From assembly GCA_902604305.1 (NCBI GenBank), contig CACKXS010000001.1:1-64000 (forward strand): 64,000 nucleotides of DNA. The letters are read 5' to 3'. Under the pieces are notes generated by a model. The model did not search any database. It was not told the DNA's origin and saw only the letters and a program-made list of their open reading frames with translations. Shown piece by piece: positions 8,925-17,326 of the stretch. Positions within the stretch are counted from its first letter, which is position 1, and each line of letters begins with the position of its first letter. Position numbers and translations under genes: made by a program. The DNA comes from an uncultured Pelagibacteraceae bacterium. GTDB taxonomy: Bacteria; Pseudomonadota; Alphaproteobacteria; Pelagibacterales; Pelagibacteraceae.

Positions 8925-9314
8925 TTGAATTACAAAGATATAAAAATTGGATCAAATAGAAGTTTTGGAGTTGTTTTCTTTGTTGTATTTTTGCTTATTG
9001 GATTATGGCCAATTTTAAAAGGAAACGAACTAAGAATTTGGGCAATTGTAATTTCATTAATTTTTCTTATTTTAGGAATATTAAATTCAAAAATCCTTAC
9101 GCCTTTCAATAAAGTTTGGTTTAGATTTGGAATTTTTTTAGGCAATTTTATTTCACCAATAATAATGGGAATTGTATTTTTTTTAGTAGTTACACCAACA
9201 GGTTTAATAATGAAATTATTCAGAAAAGACCTTATCAATTTAAGAAAAAATAATAGCAGTACTTATTGGATTGAAAAAAAGGATATTAAGTCTAGTATGA
9301 AAAATCAGTTTTAA
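8925..9314 (+). CDS. SxtJ-like membrane protein
   Basis: A 129-aa protein with three or four hydrophobic segments (about residues 14-30, 35-53, 68-100) and a polar C-terminus. It begins with TTG at 8925, one base after the xsc stop, and no clear Shine-Dalgarno is seen. The loop-plus-helix pattern ending in TPTGLIMKLFRKD resembles SxtJ-family proteins, which recur beside DUF5989 peptides and NodU-type carbamoyltransferases. The same neighbours follow here, and that supports the call. Its biochemical role is not established. It may anchor the carbamoyltransferase at the membrane, which is inference. Confidence 0.75.
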   Translation: MNYKDIKIGSNRSFGVVFFVVFLLIGLWPILKGNELRIWAIVISLIFLILGILNSKILTPFNKVWFRFGIFLGNFISPIIMGIVFFLVVTPTGLIMKLFRKDLINLRKNNSSTYWIEKKDIKSSMKNQF

Positions 9315-9315
9315 A

Positions 9316-9465
9316 ATGGATTTTGTAAAAGAATTTTGGGAATTTTTAAAAATTAGAAAAAAATATTGGCTTCTACCAATTATTATAGTTTTAGTAATTT
9401 TTGGAGGCTTAATTGTTTTAAGCCAAGGATCCGCTGTTGCACCATTTATTTATACAATATTTTAG
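9316..9465 (+). CDS. DUF5989-type small membrane protein, 49 aa
   Basis: A 49-residue reading frame from ATG 9316 to TAG 9463-9465. A charged N-terminus (about residues 1-17) carries the FLKIRKKYWLLP motif, followed by one hydrophobic span (about 18-36) and the ending GSAVAPFIYTIF. This is the pattern of DUF5989 peptides found between SxtJ-like proteins and carbamoyltransferases. The stop overlaps the next gene's GTG start by one base (TAGTG). Function is unknown, and the constant company suggests it works with the carbamoyltransferase. Confidence 0.8.
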   Translation: MDFVKEFWEFLKIRKKYWLLPIIIVLVIFGGLIVLSQGSAVAPFIYTIF

Positions 9466-11303
9466 TGACTAAAATTTTAGGAATTTCAGCTTTTTACCAT
9501 GATAGCGCAGCAGCAATTACTATAGATGGTAAAATAGTTGCAGCAGCTCAAGAAGAAAGATTCTCTAGAAAAAAGCATGATCCAAGATACCCATATAATG
9601 CAATAGAATTTGTACTTAACTTTGCAAAAATTAAACTTTCAGAAGTTGATCATATAGTCTTTTTTGAAAAACCTTTTCTTAAATTCGAAAGACTTTTAGA
9701 AACATATGTTGCTATGGCACCCAGAGGTTTTTTACAATTTTCAAAAGCTATGCCAACATGGCTAAGAGAAAAATTATTTCAAAAAAAAATGTTATTTAAT
9801 TTACTTAAAAAACATGACAAAAATTTTAAAGAAATTAGTAAAATTTTTTTTTCAGAACATCACTTGAGTCATGCAGCGAGTGCTTTTTTCCCTTCACCAT
9901 ATGAAGAAGCTATAGTTTTAACTGCTGATGGTGTTGGTGAATGGGCCACTACTACTGTAGCTATAGGAAAAAAAAATAGCCTTAAAATAAAAAAAGAAAT
10001 TCATTTTCCACATTCTTTAGGACTTTTGTATTCTGCGTTTACTTATTACACTGGATTTAAAGTTAATAGTGGTGAATATAAATTAATGGGTTTGGCTCCA
10101 TATGGAGAACCTAAATATGTAGATCTTATTGAAAAAAATTTAATTCATATTAAAGAAGATGGATCTTTTAGATTAAACCAAGATTATTTTAATTACACAA
10201 CTGGACTTTCAATGACTAATGAAAAATTTCATAATTTATTTGGTCAAAAACCACGTGATAGTAAAAAAGATAAAATAACACAATTTCATATGGATATCGC
10301 ATCTTCCATTCAAAGTGTAACCGAAGATATTATGATTAAAATTTGTAAGTCGCTAAGAAAAGAATTTAATATTCCTAATTTATGCCTTGCTGGTGGGGTT
10401 GCTTTAAATTGTGTGGCAAATGGAAAAATACTCAAAGAAAAAATATTTGAAAAAATTTGGATACAACCAGCAGCAGGAGACGCAGGCGGTTCTTTGGGTG
10501 CCGCTCTAGCATTTTGGTATTTAGAATTAAAAAAAAGTCGAGAAGTTACAAGCAAAGATGCAATGAGTGGATCATATCTAGGACCTTATTTTGATAATGA
10601 GGAAATAAAAAATAAATTGAATAATCTAGGAGCTAAATTTGAAATATTAGAAGATGACGCTTTGATAGAAAAAACAGCAGATGATTTGTCAAAAGGGAAT
10701 GCAATAGGATGGTTTCAAGGAAGAATGGAATTTGGACCAAGAGCCTTGGGCGGAAGATCAATTCTAGGTGATCCTAGATCTTCCAGTATGCAGAAGAATC
10801 TTAATTTAAAAGTTAAGTACAGAGAAAGTTTTAGACCTTTTGCGCCATCTGTTCTAAGGGACGATGTCAATGAGTGGTTTGAATTAAATGAGGACAGTCC
10901 TTATATGTTATTAGTTGCAGATATAAAAAGAGAGAAACAAAACCAGATGACCGAAGATGAAAAAAAATTGTTTGGTATTGATAAACTAAATATAAAACGA
11001 TCTGAGATACCGGCGGTTACACATGTTGATTACTCAGCTAGAATTCAAACTGTTAGTAGGGATACAAATAAAAAATATTACGATTTAATAAACAAATTTA
11101 AAGATAAAACAAATTGTCCTGTAATAGTAAATACATCATTTAATGTAAGAGGTGAGCCAATTGTTAATACTCCAGAAGATGCATTTAATTGCTTTATGGG
11201 TACTGAACTTGATAATTTAGTTATAGGCAATTGTTATCTAATAAAAGAATATCAAAACCCAGCTCTTAAAAAAGATTATACAAAAAACTTTGAACTTGAT
11301 TAA
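9465..11303 (+). CDS. NodU/CmcH-family carbamoyltransferase
   Basis: A 612-aa enzyme. I place the start at GTG 9465, which gives the usual beginning VTKILGISAFYHDSAAA. The same frame extends upstream to about 9366, but that part overlaps the DUF5989 gene. The N-terminal TsaD/ASKHA-like domain has HHLSHAASAFFPSP (near residues 132-145) and a GDGVGE-type loop. The C-terminal domain has GRMEFGPRALGGRSIL (near 422-437), the carbamoyl-phosphate/ATP site. Family members O-carbamoylate nodulation factors, antibiotics or sugars. The acceptor here is unknown, and no glycosyltransferase or polyketide gene is adjacent. Confidence 0.9.
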   Translation: MTKILGISAFYHDSAAAITIDGKIVAAAQEERFSRKKHDPRYPYNAIEFVLNFAKIKLSEVDHIVFFEKPFLKFERLLETYVAMAPRGFLQFSKAMPTWLREKLFQKKMLFNLLKKHDKNFKEISKIFFSEHHLSHAASAFFPSPYEEAIVLTADGVGEWATTTVAIGKKNSLKIKKEIHFPHSLGLLYSAFTYYTGFKVNSGEYKLMGLAPYGEPKYVDLIEKNLIHIKEDGSFRLNQDYFNYTTGLSMTNEKFHNLFGQKPRDSKKDKITQFHMDIASSIQSVTEDIMIKICKSLRKEFNIPNLCLAGGVALNCVANGKILKEKIFEKIWIQPAAGDAGGSLGAALAFWYLELKKSREVTSKDAMSGSYLGPYFDNEEIKNKLNNLGAKFEILEDDALIEKTADDLSKGNAIGWFQGRMEFGPRALGGRSILGDPRSSSMQKNLNLKVKYRESFRPFAPSVLRDDVNEWFELNEDSPYMLLVADIKREKQNQMTEDEKKLFGIDKLNIKRSEIPAVTHVDYSARIQTVSRDTNKKYYDLINKFKDKTNCPVIVNTSFNVRGEPIVNTPEDAFNCFMGTELDNLVIGNCYLIKEYQNPALKKDYTKNFELD

Positions 11304-12612
11304 AACGAAAAAAATCATAAATGATAAATTTTGTGGATGGACAAATGCTTTACAATCAAGGGAGAATTTTAAAGTCTTAAATAAAAATTTTAAGTGTGAT
11401 TATTTAGTTATTGGAGCCGGTTATACAGGTTTATCTGCAGCAAGAAAACTATCTGAAATAAATAGCCTTAAAAAAATTGTTATTGTAGATTCTCAATTAG
11501 CAGGAGAAGGTTCGAGTTCTCGTAACTCTGGTTATTTAGTTGATACAACTTTGAATGATGGTTTTACCTCAAATAAAGATATTAATAATTATAAAAAAAA
11601 AGTTAAAATTTATAATTTAGGAATCAATGCAGTCAAAAATTTTATAAACCAATATCAAGTAGACTGTGATTGGAATGAATGTGGTAAATACTTTGCATCC
11701 TCAGTTATTAAAGATATATCAATAGCAAAAAAATTTAGCGAACTTCTAACTTCGTTAAATTTTAATAATGAAATTTTAAATCAAGATGAATTAGAAAAAA
11801 AATTAGGAACAAATTTTTATAAAACAGCAGTTTTTACCGAAGGTGGAATATTAATTAACCCAGCTAAACTCGTGCGTGCGATGATTGATGTATTACCAAA
11901 AAATGTTGAATTATATGAAAATAGTCCATTAATTAAATGGAAAAAAAATAATAACTATATTGATTGTCAATTTGAAAAAAATTTAGTTCAAACAAATAAG
12001 ATTATTTTTTGTACTAATGGTTTTTTAAATTCACTAAATATAAAAAAAAATTTTAATTTTCCATTAACTTTAACAGCTAGTATGACAAGACCATTAGACA
12101 ACGAAGAATTTAAATCTATTGGAGAACCAAAAGAGTGGGGTGTCTTACCAATACGTCCAATGGGTGCAACAATTCGTTTTACAAAAGATAGACGATTATT
12201 AATTAGAAATACTGCTGAAATGAGAAATCCTAATTATATGTCTAAACATGAGCTGGAAAAGCGAAAATTTATACATTTAAAAGGATTAGTTAAAAGATTT
12301 CCAACTTTGAAAACTAACTTAATAGAAAATACATGGTCAGGAATTGTTTCAAGGAGCAGAAATGGTTCCCAAATTTTTGAAATGATTGAAAAAAATATTT
12401 ATGCCGCAGGTTGCTACAATGGTTCTGGAATAGGTGTTGGTACTCTTTTTGGTGAACAAATTGCATTAATGGCATCTGATCAACAGTCTAATGAAATTGA
12501 AACAATAAATAATAGAGTTAAGCCAAATTGGTTACCTCCAAATCCTTTTTTAAACGTAGGAGTTAAAGCAAGATTATTTTTTGAAAGATTAAGAGCAAAA
12601 TCAGAGATTTAG
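11290..12612 (+). CDS. FAD-dependent amine/amino-acid oxidoreductase (DAO family, PuuB/OrdL-like)
   Basis: A 440-aa flavoprotein starting at TTG 11290 and overlapping the carbamoyltransferase end by 14 bases; no better in-frame start exists before the Rossmann motif. The dinucleotide site IGAGYTGLSAARKL lies near residues 42-55, and SSRNSGYLVDT near 76-86 is the FAD-contact block of PuuB-like oxidases. The C-terminal GCYNGSGIGVGTLFGE closes the FAD domain. Relatives oxidise gamma-glutamylputrescine, sarcosine or similar secondary amines. The substrate is not readable here. Its stop abuts the stop of the opposite-strand thiolase with no base between. Confidence 0.85.
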   Translation: MNLIKTKKIINDKFCGWTNALQSRENFKVLNKNFKCDYLVIGAGYTGLSAARKLSEINSLKKIVIVDSQLAGEGSSSRNSGYLVDTTLNDGFTSNKDINNYKKKVKIYNLGINAVKNFINQYQVDCDWNECGKYFASSVIKDISIAKKFSELLTSLNFNNEILNQDELEKKLGTNFYKTAVFTEGGILINPAKLVRAMIDVLPKNVELYENSPLIKWKKNNNYIDCQFEKNLVQTNKIIFCTNGFLNSLNIKKNFNFPLTLTASMTRPLDNEEFKSIGEPKEWGVLPIRPMGATIRFTKDRRLLIRNTAEMRNPNYMSKHELEKRKFIHLKGLVKRFPTLKTNLIENTWSGIVSRSRNGSQIFEMIEKNIYAAGCYNGSGIGVGTLFGEQIALMASDQQSNEIETINNRVKPNWLPPNPFLNVGVKARLFFERLRAKSEI

Positions 12613-13788
12613 TTAAATACTTTCAACGCACATTGAAATACCCATACCTCCACCAATACAAAGTGTAGCTAAACCTCTTTTATATTTTCTTTTTTGCATT
12701 TCGTGTATTAGCGTTACTAAAATTCTTGCTCCAGAAGCTCCAATTGGATGTCCAAGAGAAATAGCACCACCGTTAACATTTACTATATCTTCCTTAAGCC
12801 CAAGTTCTTTTACTACTGCAATAGACTGGGCAGCAAAGGCTTCGTTTGATTCAACTAAATCTAAATCATTTATATTCCAGCTAGCTTTTTTTAATGCTAA
12901 TTTAGATGCAGGTATTGGACCTGTTCCCATTAATTTTGGATCAACACCACTTTGTGCCCATGAGATAATTTTAGCAATTGGTTTTAAACCTTTATTTTTT
13001 GAAGTTTTATAATTCATTAAAGTTACTGCTGCAGCTCCATCATTTAATCCTGATGCATTTCCCGCAGTTACGGTACCATTTTCTTTAAAAACTGTTTTTA
13101 AATTTGATAATTTTTCTATATTTGTATCTGATCTTGGATATTCATCTTTATCAAATATCTTTTGATCTTTTAATTTTATTGGAACTATTTCTTCTTTAAA
13201 TCTATTCTCGCTAATAGCTTTTATTGCTTTTTTTTGTGAGTTTAATGCAAAGTTGTCCTGATCATTTCTGGTTATTTGATATTTTTCTGCAACATTTTCT
13301 GCAGTTACTCCCATGTGATAATCATCGTATGCATCTATTAATCCATCAATAAGCATTGAATCTTTTAATTTTTCCTCGCTTAAATTTTTTTCTATTCTGT
13401 AATTTAAATAGTGTGGAGAATTAGTCATACTTTCTTGACCTCCTGCAATAACAATATTTGTGTCATTTAGTTTTAAAGAGTTAAAACCTAAAGTTACCGC
13501 AGCCAAACCAGAACCACATACTTGATTAATTGTTGTTGCAGTTTTATCTTTATCTATTCCTGAATTAATTGCTGCTTGTCTAGCTGGATTTTGACCGCAT
13601 CCAGTTTGTAATACTTGTCCTAAAATAACCGTATCCACTTCTGAACCATTTAGATTAGAATGTTCCATGCATTTTTTAACAACTGCAGTTCCAAGTTCTG
13701 TTGCTTTGTGATCTTTTAAACTTCCTTGAAACGAACCAATTGGAGTTCTAAAAGCTGAAGTTATTACAATATCTTTATCACTGTTCAT
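12613..13788 (-). CDS. atoB: acetyl-CoA acetyltransferase (thiolase)
   Basis: A 391-aa thiolase II. The active-site cysteine lies in NQVCGSGLAA (about residue 89), the histidine in GGAISLGHPIGASGAR (about 348), and the second cysteine in LCIGGGMGISM (about 378). It condenses two acetyl-CoA or cleaves acetoacetyl-CoA; length and motifs fit biosynthetic or catabolic acetoacetyl-CoA thiolases rather than FadA. It is a single gene on the minus strand with no polyhydroxyalkanoate genes next to it, so the pathway is open. It runs divergently from the 67-aa gene at 13839. Confidence 0.93.
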   Translation of the reverse strand: MNSDKDIVITSAFRTPIGSFQGSLKDHKATELGTAVVKKCMEHSNLNGSEVDTVILGQVLQTGCGQNPARQAAINSGIDKDKTATTINQVCGSGLAAVTLGFNSLKLNDTNIVIAGGQESMTNSPHYLNYRIEKNLSEEKLKDSMLIDGLIDAYDDYHMGVTAENVAEKYQITRNDQDNFALNSQKKAIKAISENRFKEEIVPIKLKDQKIFDKDEYPRSDTNIEKLSNLKTVFKENGTVTAGNASGLNDGAAAVTLMNYKTSKNKGLKPIAKIISWAQSGVDPKLMGTGPIPASKLALKKASWNINDLDLVESNEAFAAQSIAVVKELGLKEDIVNVNGGAISLGHPIGASGARILVTLIHEMQKRKYKRGLATLCIGGGMGISMCVESI

Positions 13789-13838
13789 AATTATTCATTA
13801 CACAATTAATAGTATATAATATAGTTATTAATTTTAAG

Positions 13839-14042
13839 ATGAATAAAAAAATACTAAATTACATAATATTTATAATTATCGCTTCAATTTTATTATATTT
13901 TGCTAGACATAATTATAGAGATTTTAATATTAATAAGGCTATCTCTGCCTGTGTTTTAGCTAAAAAACAAAACTCAACTAATTTTGATAAAGATTTAGTA
14001 AAGAAGCAATGTGAAGAGGATATTAGAAAAAGCCTTAATTAA
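13839..14042 (+). CDS. small membrane-anchored protein, 67 aa, unknown function
   Basis: One N-terminal hydrophobic segment (about residues 6-22) after a two-lysine start, then a soluble tail with two cysteines (about 38 and 58) in a charged context. It reads as a single-pass inner-membrane or uncleaved-signal protein with a small periplasmic domain. A TATAAT box at 13815-13820 lies upstream, 19 bases before the ATG. I do not recognise a family. Its TAA and the TAA of the opposite-strand gene overlap within the palindrome TTAA at 14039-14042. Confidence 0.6.
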   Translation: MNKKILNYIIFIIIASILLYFARHNYRDFNINKAISACVLAKKQNSTNFDKDLVKKQCEEDIRKSLN

Positions 14043-15190
14043 AGAATAACCAAATCTAATTTTTGCTTACCTAAACGTTCATTTCCATTATCAGTAACAA
14101 GATATGTTTCACCCAAATTCATTGCTAATTGATTTTCAGAGTCCATTAAAATCATATGCATAAAAAATATGTTACCAGGTTCAATTAAATAAGGATTACC
14201 GGTATAAAGCATTGGCCAATCCATCCAATTTGGAGAAAAAGTATTTCCTAAAGAATACCCACAAGCATTCATTCTTGATTTGTTATATCCAAGATCATCA
14301 AAAGTTTTTGCGTGTACGTCAAAAACTTCACCCGCATTATTTCCTGGTTTTAATTTATTTTCACAATTTTTTAATGCTTCAAGGCATGCATTATGCATTT
14401 TATGATGTTTAGAGTCTGCTTTACCAATAGGCATAGTTCTAAACATTGCTGAATGATAATGTTTATAAGTACCAGCCCATTCAATACTTAATTGATCTGT
14501 GGTTTGTAATATTTTTTTCTCTGCTTGATACCTACAAAGTAAAGCATTATCTCCTGAACCAATTATAAATTCATTTGCGGGATAGTCTCCGCCTCCTTCA
14601 AATATAATTCTATTCATTTCAGCTAATATTTTAGACTCACTAACTCCAGCTTTCGCATGTTTCCAAGCTACGTCTAAAGCTTTGTCTGCAAGGTCAGCAG
14701 CTTTTCTTACATAAACAATTTCTTCTTTTGACTTTACTACTCTTAATTTAGTAATTAATTCTGATTGATCTTCTATTGAACAGTAATTTTCTAAAGATTT
14801 ATTTAATCTTAATGCATTTCGCCCTGTAAGCCCGTAAGCTTCATACTCAATTCCTAGCTTTTTTCCCTTTAAATTTAATTCGTCTAAAATAATTTTAAGA
14901 TCATTAGTTGGATTTGATCCATCTTTATCAACCCATATTCTTATATCTTCTATATTGGATGTATTTTGCGCTTGTCTTAAGTCAGGCGCTCTAGTTAACA
15001 ATAGAACATTTCCTTTTTGATCTAGGATTAAAGTTTGAAAAAAAACATAACCAAATGTGTCATAACCAGTTAACCAATACATAGACTCTTGTCTAAACAT
15101 AAGAAGAGCATCTATATTTTGTTCTTTCATTGATTTTAAAACTTTTGATTTTCTTGATGAAAATTCTTCTTTTGAAAAATGAAGACCCAT
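14039..15190 (-). CDS. M24-fold hydrolase lacking metal ligands (creatinase/ectoine hydrolase-like)
   Basis: I take the start at ATG 15190-15188, which overlaps the M23 stop by one base (TAATG on the minus strand). A 48-base extension to 15238 would run into the M23 gene. The resulting 383-aa protein has the creatinase N-domain and a C-terminal pita-bread fold. The metal-ligand positions of aminopeptidase P are replaced: Glu237 in SIEWAGTY, Ala248 in HSAMFRT, and CGYSLG instead of a GHG motif near 312. This pattern fits non-metal members such as creatinase or ectoine hydrolase (DoeA) better than true Xaa-Pro peptidases. The substrate is unproven. Last gene of the five-gene operon. Confidence 0.8.
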   Translation of the reverse strand: MGLHFSKEEFSSRKSKVLKSMKEQNIDALLMFRQESMYWLTGYDTFGYVFFQTLILDQKGNVLLLTRAPDLRQAQNTSNIEDIRIWVDKDGSNPTNDLKIILDELNLKGKKLGIEYEAYGLTGRNALRLNKSLENYCSIEDQSELITKLRVVKSKEEIVYVRKAADLADKALDVAWKHAKAGVSESKILAEMNRIIFEGGGDYPANEFIIGSGDNALLCRYQAEKKILQTTDQLSIEWAGTYKHYHSAMFRTMPIGKADSKHHKMHNACLEALKNCENKLKPGNNAGEVFDVHAKTFDDLGYNKSRMNACGYSLGNTFSPNWMDWPMLYTGNPYLIEPGNIFFMHMILMDSENQLAMNLGETYLVTDNGNERLGKQKLDLVIL

Positions 15191-15996
15191 TAGTTGATAT
15201 CCAAAACAGTTGCTGGATCTAGTCTTGTTCCAAACCAATTTAATCTTACGTCTAAATGTGGACCCGTTGATCTACCACTTGAACCAACTGTACCGATAAC
15301 TTCTCCTTGTTTTACGATATCACCTTTTTCAACAAAGATTTCATCCAAATGCATATATAAAGTTGAGATTCCATGTCCGTGATCAAAAATTAAAGTTGCA
15401 CCTGTAAAATATAAATCGTTTTCTGCCAATGTAACAATACCATCAGCCATAGCTTTTATTGGCGTTCCAAGGTCACCAGCAAAATCAATTCCATAATGTG
15501 GCCATCGTGGTTTGCCATTTAATATTCTTTGGCTTCCATAGACACCAGTGATTATTGCGTTTTCTAATGGTAAAATAAACTTATCCTTAAAAAAATCTAA
15601 ATCAGAATTTATCTCTCTTGCCTTAGCGATAAGTTTATTTTCATTTTTAATTCTCTCATAGACTTCTTCAGGAGGAGTTACTTTTTTTTCTTCAAGTCCA
15701 TCAATTCTTTGGATGTTATATTTTCTTTTTTTAACTTTTTTAATAATTTTGCTAGTATTTCCATCTTTTTTAATTTTGATTACAACGTCATACTTTCTTT
15801 CTCTGTCCAATCCAAATGCAAAATATCCATCTTTAGAAACTTTTACTTTTATTTTATCTATGGTGACAGTAGATTTTGGATCAGTTTTACCTATAATATA
15901 ATGTCCCTGAATAAATTTACCATTAAACTCAACAGCGTAAGATTTAAACGAAATAAAAAAAATTAATAAAAAAAATTTAATTATTTTGCAGTCCAT
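15190..15996 (-). CDS. secreted M23-family (LytM) peptidase
   Basis: A 268-aa exported protein with a hydrophobic signal (residues 6-21, possibly cleaved after Ala21). A beta-rich N-terminal domain and a charged linker follow, then a C-terminal M23 domain. The expected His167 and Asp171 (HYGID), His216 (MHLDE) and His247 (GPHLD) are present. The usual HxH zinc ligand at position 249 is Asp. Family members cut peptidoglycan cross-links or act as amidase activators in the periplasm. The N-terminal 16 bases overlap the SDR gene's end. Activity with the H-to-D change is uncertain. Confidence 0.88.
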   Translation of the reverse strand: MDCKIIKFFLLIFFISFKSYAVEFNGKFIQGHYIIGKTDPKSTVTIDKIKVKVSKDGYFAFGLDRERKYDVVIKIKKDGNTSKIIKKVKKRKYNIQRIDGLEEKKVTPPEEVYERIKNENKLIAKAREINSDLDFFKDKFILPLENAIITGVYGSQRILNGKPRWPHYGIDFAGDLGTPIKAMADGIVTLAENDLYFTGATLIFDHGHGISTLYMHLDEIFVEKGDIVKQGEVIGTVGSSGRSTGPHLDVRLNWFGTRLDPATVLDIN

Positions 15997-16748
15997 CCGC
16001 CATCTACTAATATAGAAGTCCCATGAATCATTGAAGCAGCGTCAGATGCTAAAAAAACAACAGTAGAAGCTATTTCAGACATTTCTGCAAATCTACCAAG
16101 TGGAATGTTATTTAAAGTCTCTTTTTTAAATTTTTTGTTTTTCAGAAATTTTTTTGTCATTGGTGTAACAACAAATGTTGGCGCCACTGCATTTACTCTT
16201 ATATTGTATTTTGCTAGGTCAACGGCCATACCTTTTGTTAAACCTTCTAAACCCCATTTATTCATATTATAGACACTTCTAATTGGTCCTCCAACATGAC
16301 CCATTTGAGACGTCATGTTAATAATAGAGCCTCCAACTTTCTTACGATTTTTTAATTTCATCATTTTGATTGCACATAATTGGGCAATATTAAATGTAGC
16401 TATAGTATTAACCTTAACAAGATATTCCATATTTTTTGTTTTAACTTTTGTAAAGTGTTCAGGGATATTATTTCCAGCATTATTAACCAAAATATCAATT
16501 CTCGTTTGTTCATTTATTATAGTTTTGATTTCATTATAATTTGTAACATCACAAGTATAAGATTTACATTTTACTTTTAATTTCTTTGCAATTTTTGAAA
16601 CAACATCAAGGTCTTTTTTTGTTCGACTAACAATAATCAAATTACATCCTGCCTCTGCAAGAGCAATCGCACAAGCTTTTCCCAGTCCTTTTCCAGCTCC
16701 CGTTACTAGTGCATATTTATTTTTTAGATTATATTTTTTTAAATACAT
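15981..16748 (-). CDS. short-chain dehydrogenase/reductase
   Basis: A 255-aa classical SDR. TGAGKGLGKA (about residues 16-25) is the NADP(H)/NAD(H) site, followed by NNAG (about 91-94). The Ser and the YNMNK active-site block lie near 160-164, and the C-terminal HGTSILVDGGW closes the fold. Closest in style to gluconate 5-dehydrogenase/FabG-like oxidoreductases; the substrate cannot be assigned. It is third in the minus-strand operon after a GMC oxidoreductase, so both may act on related alcohols. Confidence 0.88.
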   Translation of the reverse strand: MYLKKYNLKNKYALVTGAGKGLGKACAIALAEAGCNLIIVSRTKKDLDVVSKIAKKLKVKCKSYTCDVTNYNEIKTIINEQTRIDILVNNAGNNIPEHFTKVKTKNMEYLVKVNTIATFNIAQLCAIKMMKLKNRKKVGGSIINMTSQMGHVGGPIRSVYNMNKWGLEGLTKGMAVDLAKYNIRVNAVAPTFVVTPMTKKFLKNKKFKKETLNNIPLGRFAEMSEIASTVVFLASDAASMIHGTSILVDGGWTAK

Positions 16749-16750
16749 TT

Positions 16751-17326
16751 TTATAAGAATAGCTTTAAATCAGTATAGATCAATTCAATTGCCACTGCTA
16801 GTATTGCGAATAATCCAACCCAACCTATCCAAGTATATTTTTTAATCCATCCAGATATTAAAGTTGCAGCAGTTGCCATTAAAGCTATAGATAAAACTAG
16901 ACCAAAAACAAGAAGCCCATAATGATCTTTTGCAGCTCCCGCAACTCCTAATACGTTATCAAGACTCATTGTAAAATCTGCAATTAAAACTGTCCATATA
17001 GCTTTCCAAAAACTAGAATTATCTACATTTATTTTTTCATTATCTGTTGAAGATTTTTTAATTACATCAGTATAAAGTTTATAGCAGATATATAAAAGTG
17101 CTAGACCACCAATTAATCTTAATCCTGTTATTTGTAGCAAATAAGCAGTAAGAAGAGTTAATATAATTCTTAAAATCACAGCTGCACCAATTCCCCAAAA
17201 AATAATTTTTTTTCTTTGATCAGGTGGAAATTGAGAAGCTACCATTCCAATTATAATTGCATTATCACCGGCCAAGACTAGATCAATAAATACAATTTGA
17301 GAAAAAATAATTATTTGTTCGCTCAT
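16751..17326 (-). CDS. TerC/YjbE-family integral membrane protein
   Basis: A 191-aa protein with about six membrane helices. The family motifs are visible: DLVLAGDNAIIIG near the N-terminus and DFTMSLDNVLGVAGA in the middle, each with an Asp-Asn pair inside a helix. TerC proteins are linked to tellurite resistance and, in studied cases, to metal (manganese or calcium) export; YjbE-type members are less well defined. It overlaps the upstream GMC gene by 4 bases (ATGA) and stops 2 bases before the SDR. A metal-supply role for the operon is speculative. Confidence 0.85.
   Translation of the reverse strand: MSEQIIIFSQIVFIDLVLAGDNAIIIGMVASQFPPDQRKKIIFWGIGAAVILRIILTLLTAYLLQITGLRLIGGLALLYICYKLYTDVIKKSSTDNEKINVDNSSFWKAIWTVLIADFTMSLDNVLGVAGAAKDHYGLLVFGLVLSIALMATAATLISGWIKKYTWIGWVGLFAILAVAIELIYTDLKLFL

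Noticed and set aside
9366..9464. Upstream extension of the carbamoyltransferase frame
   Set aside because: It overlaps the DUF5989 gene in another frame and does not resemble the family; the conserved N-terminus begins at GTG 9465.
15191..15238. Longer start for the M24-fold gene
   Set aside because: The extra 16 residues lie inside the M23 coding sequence, while ATG 15190 gives a standard TAATG coupling and a family-like N-terminus.
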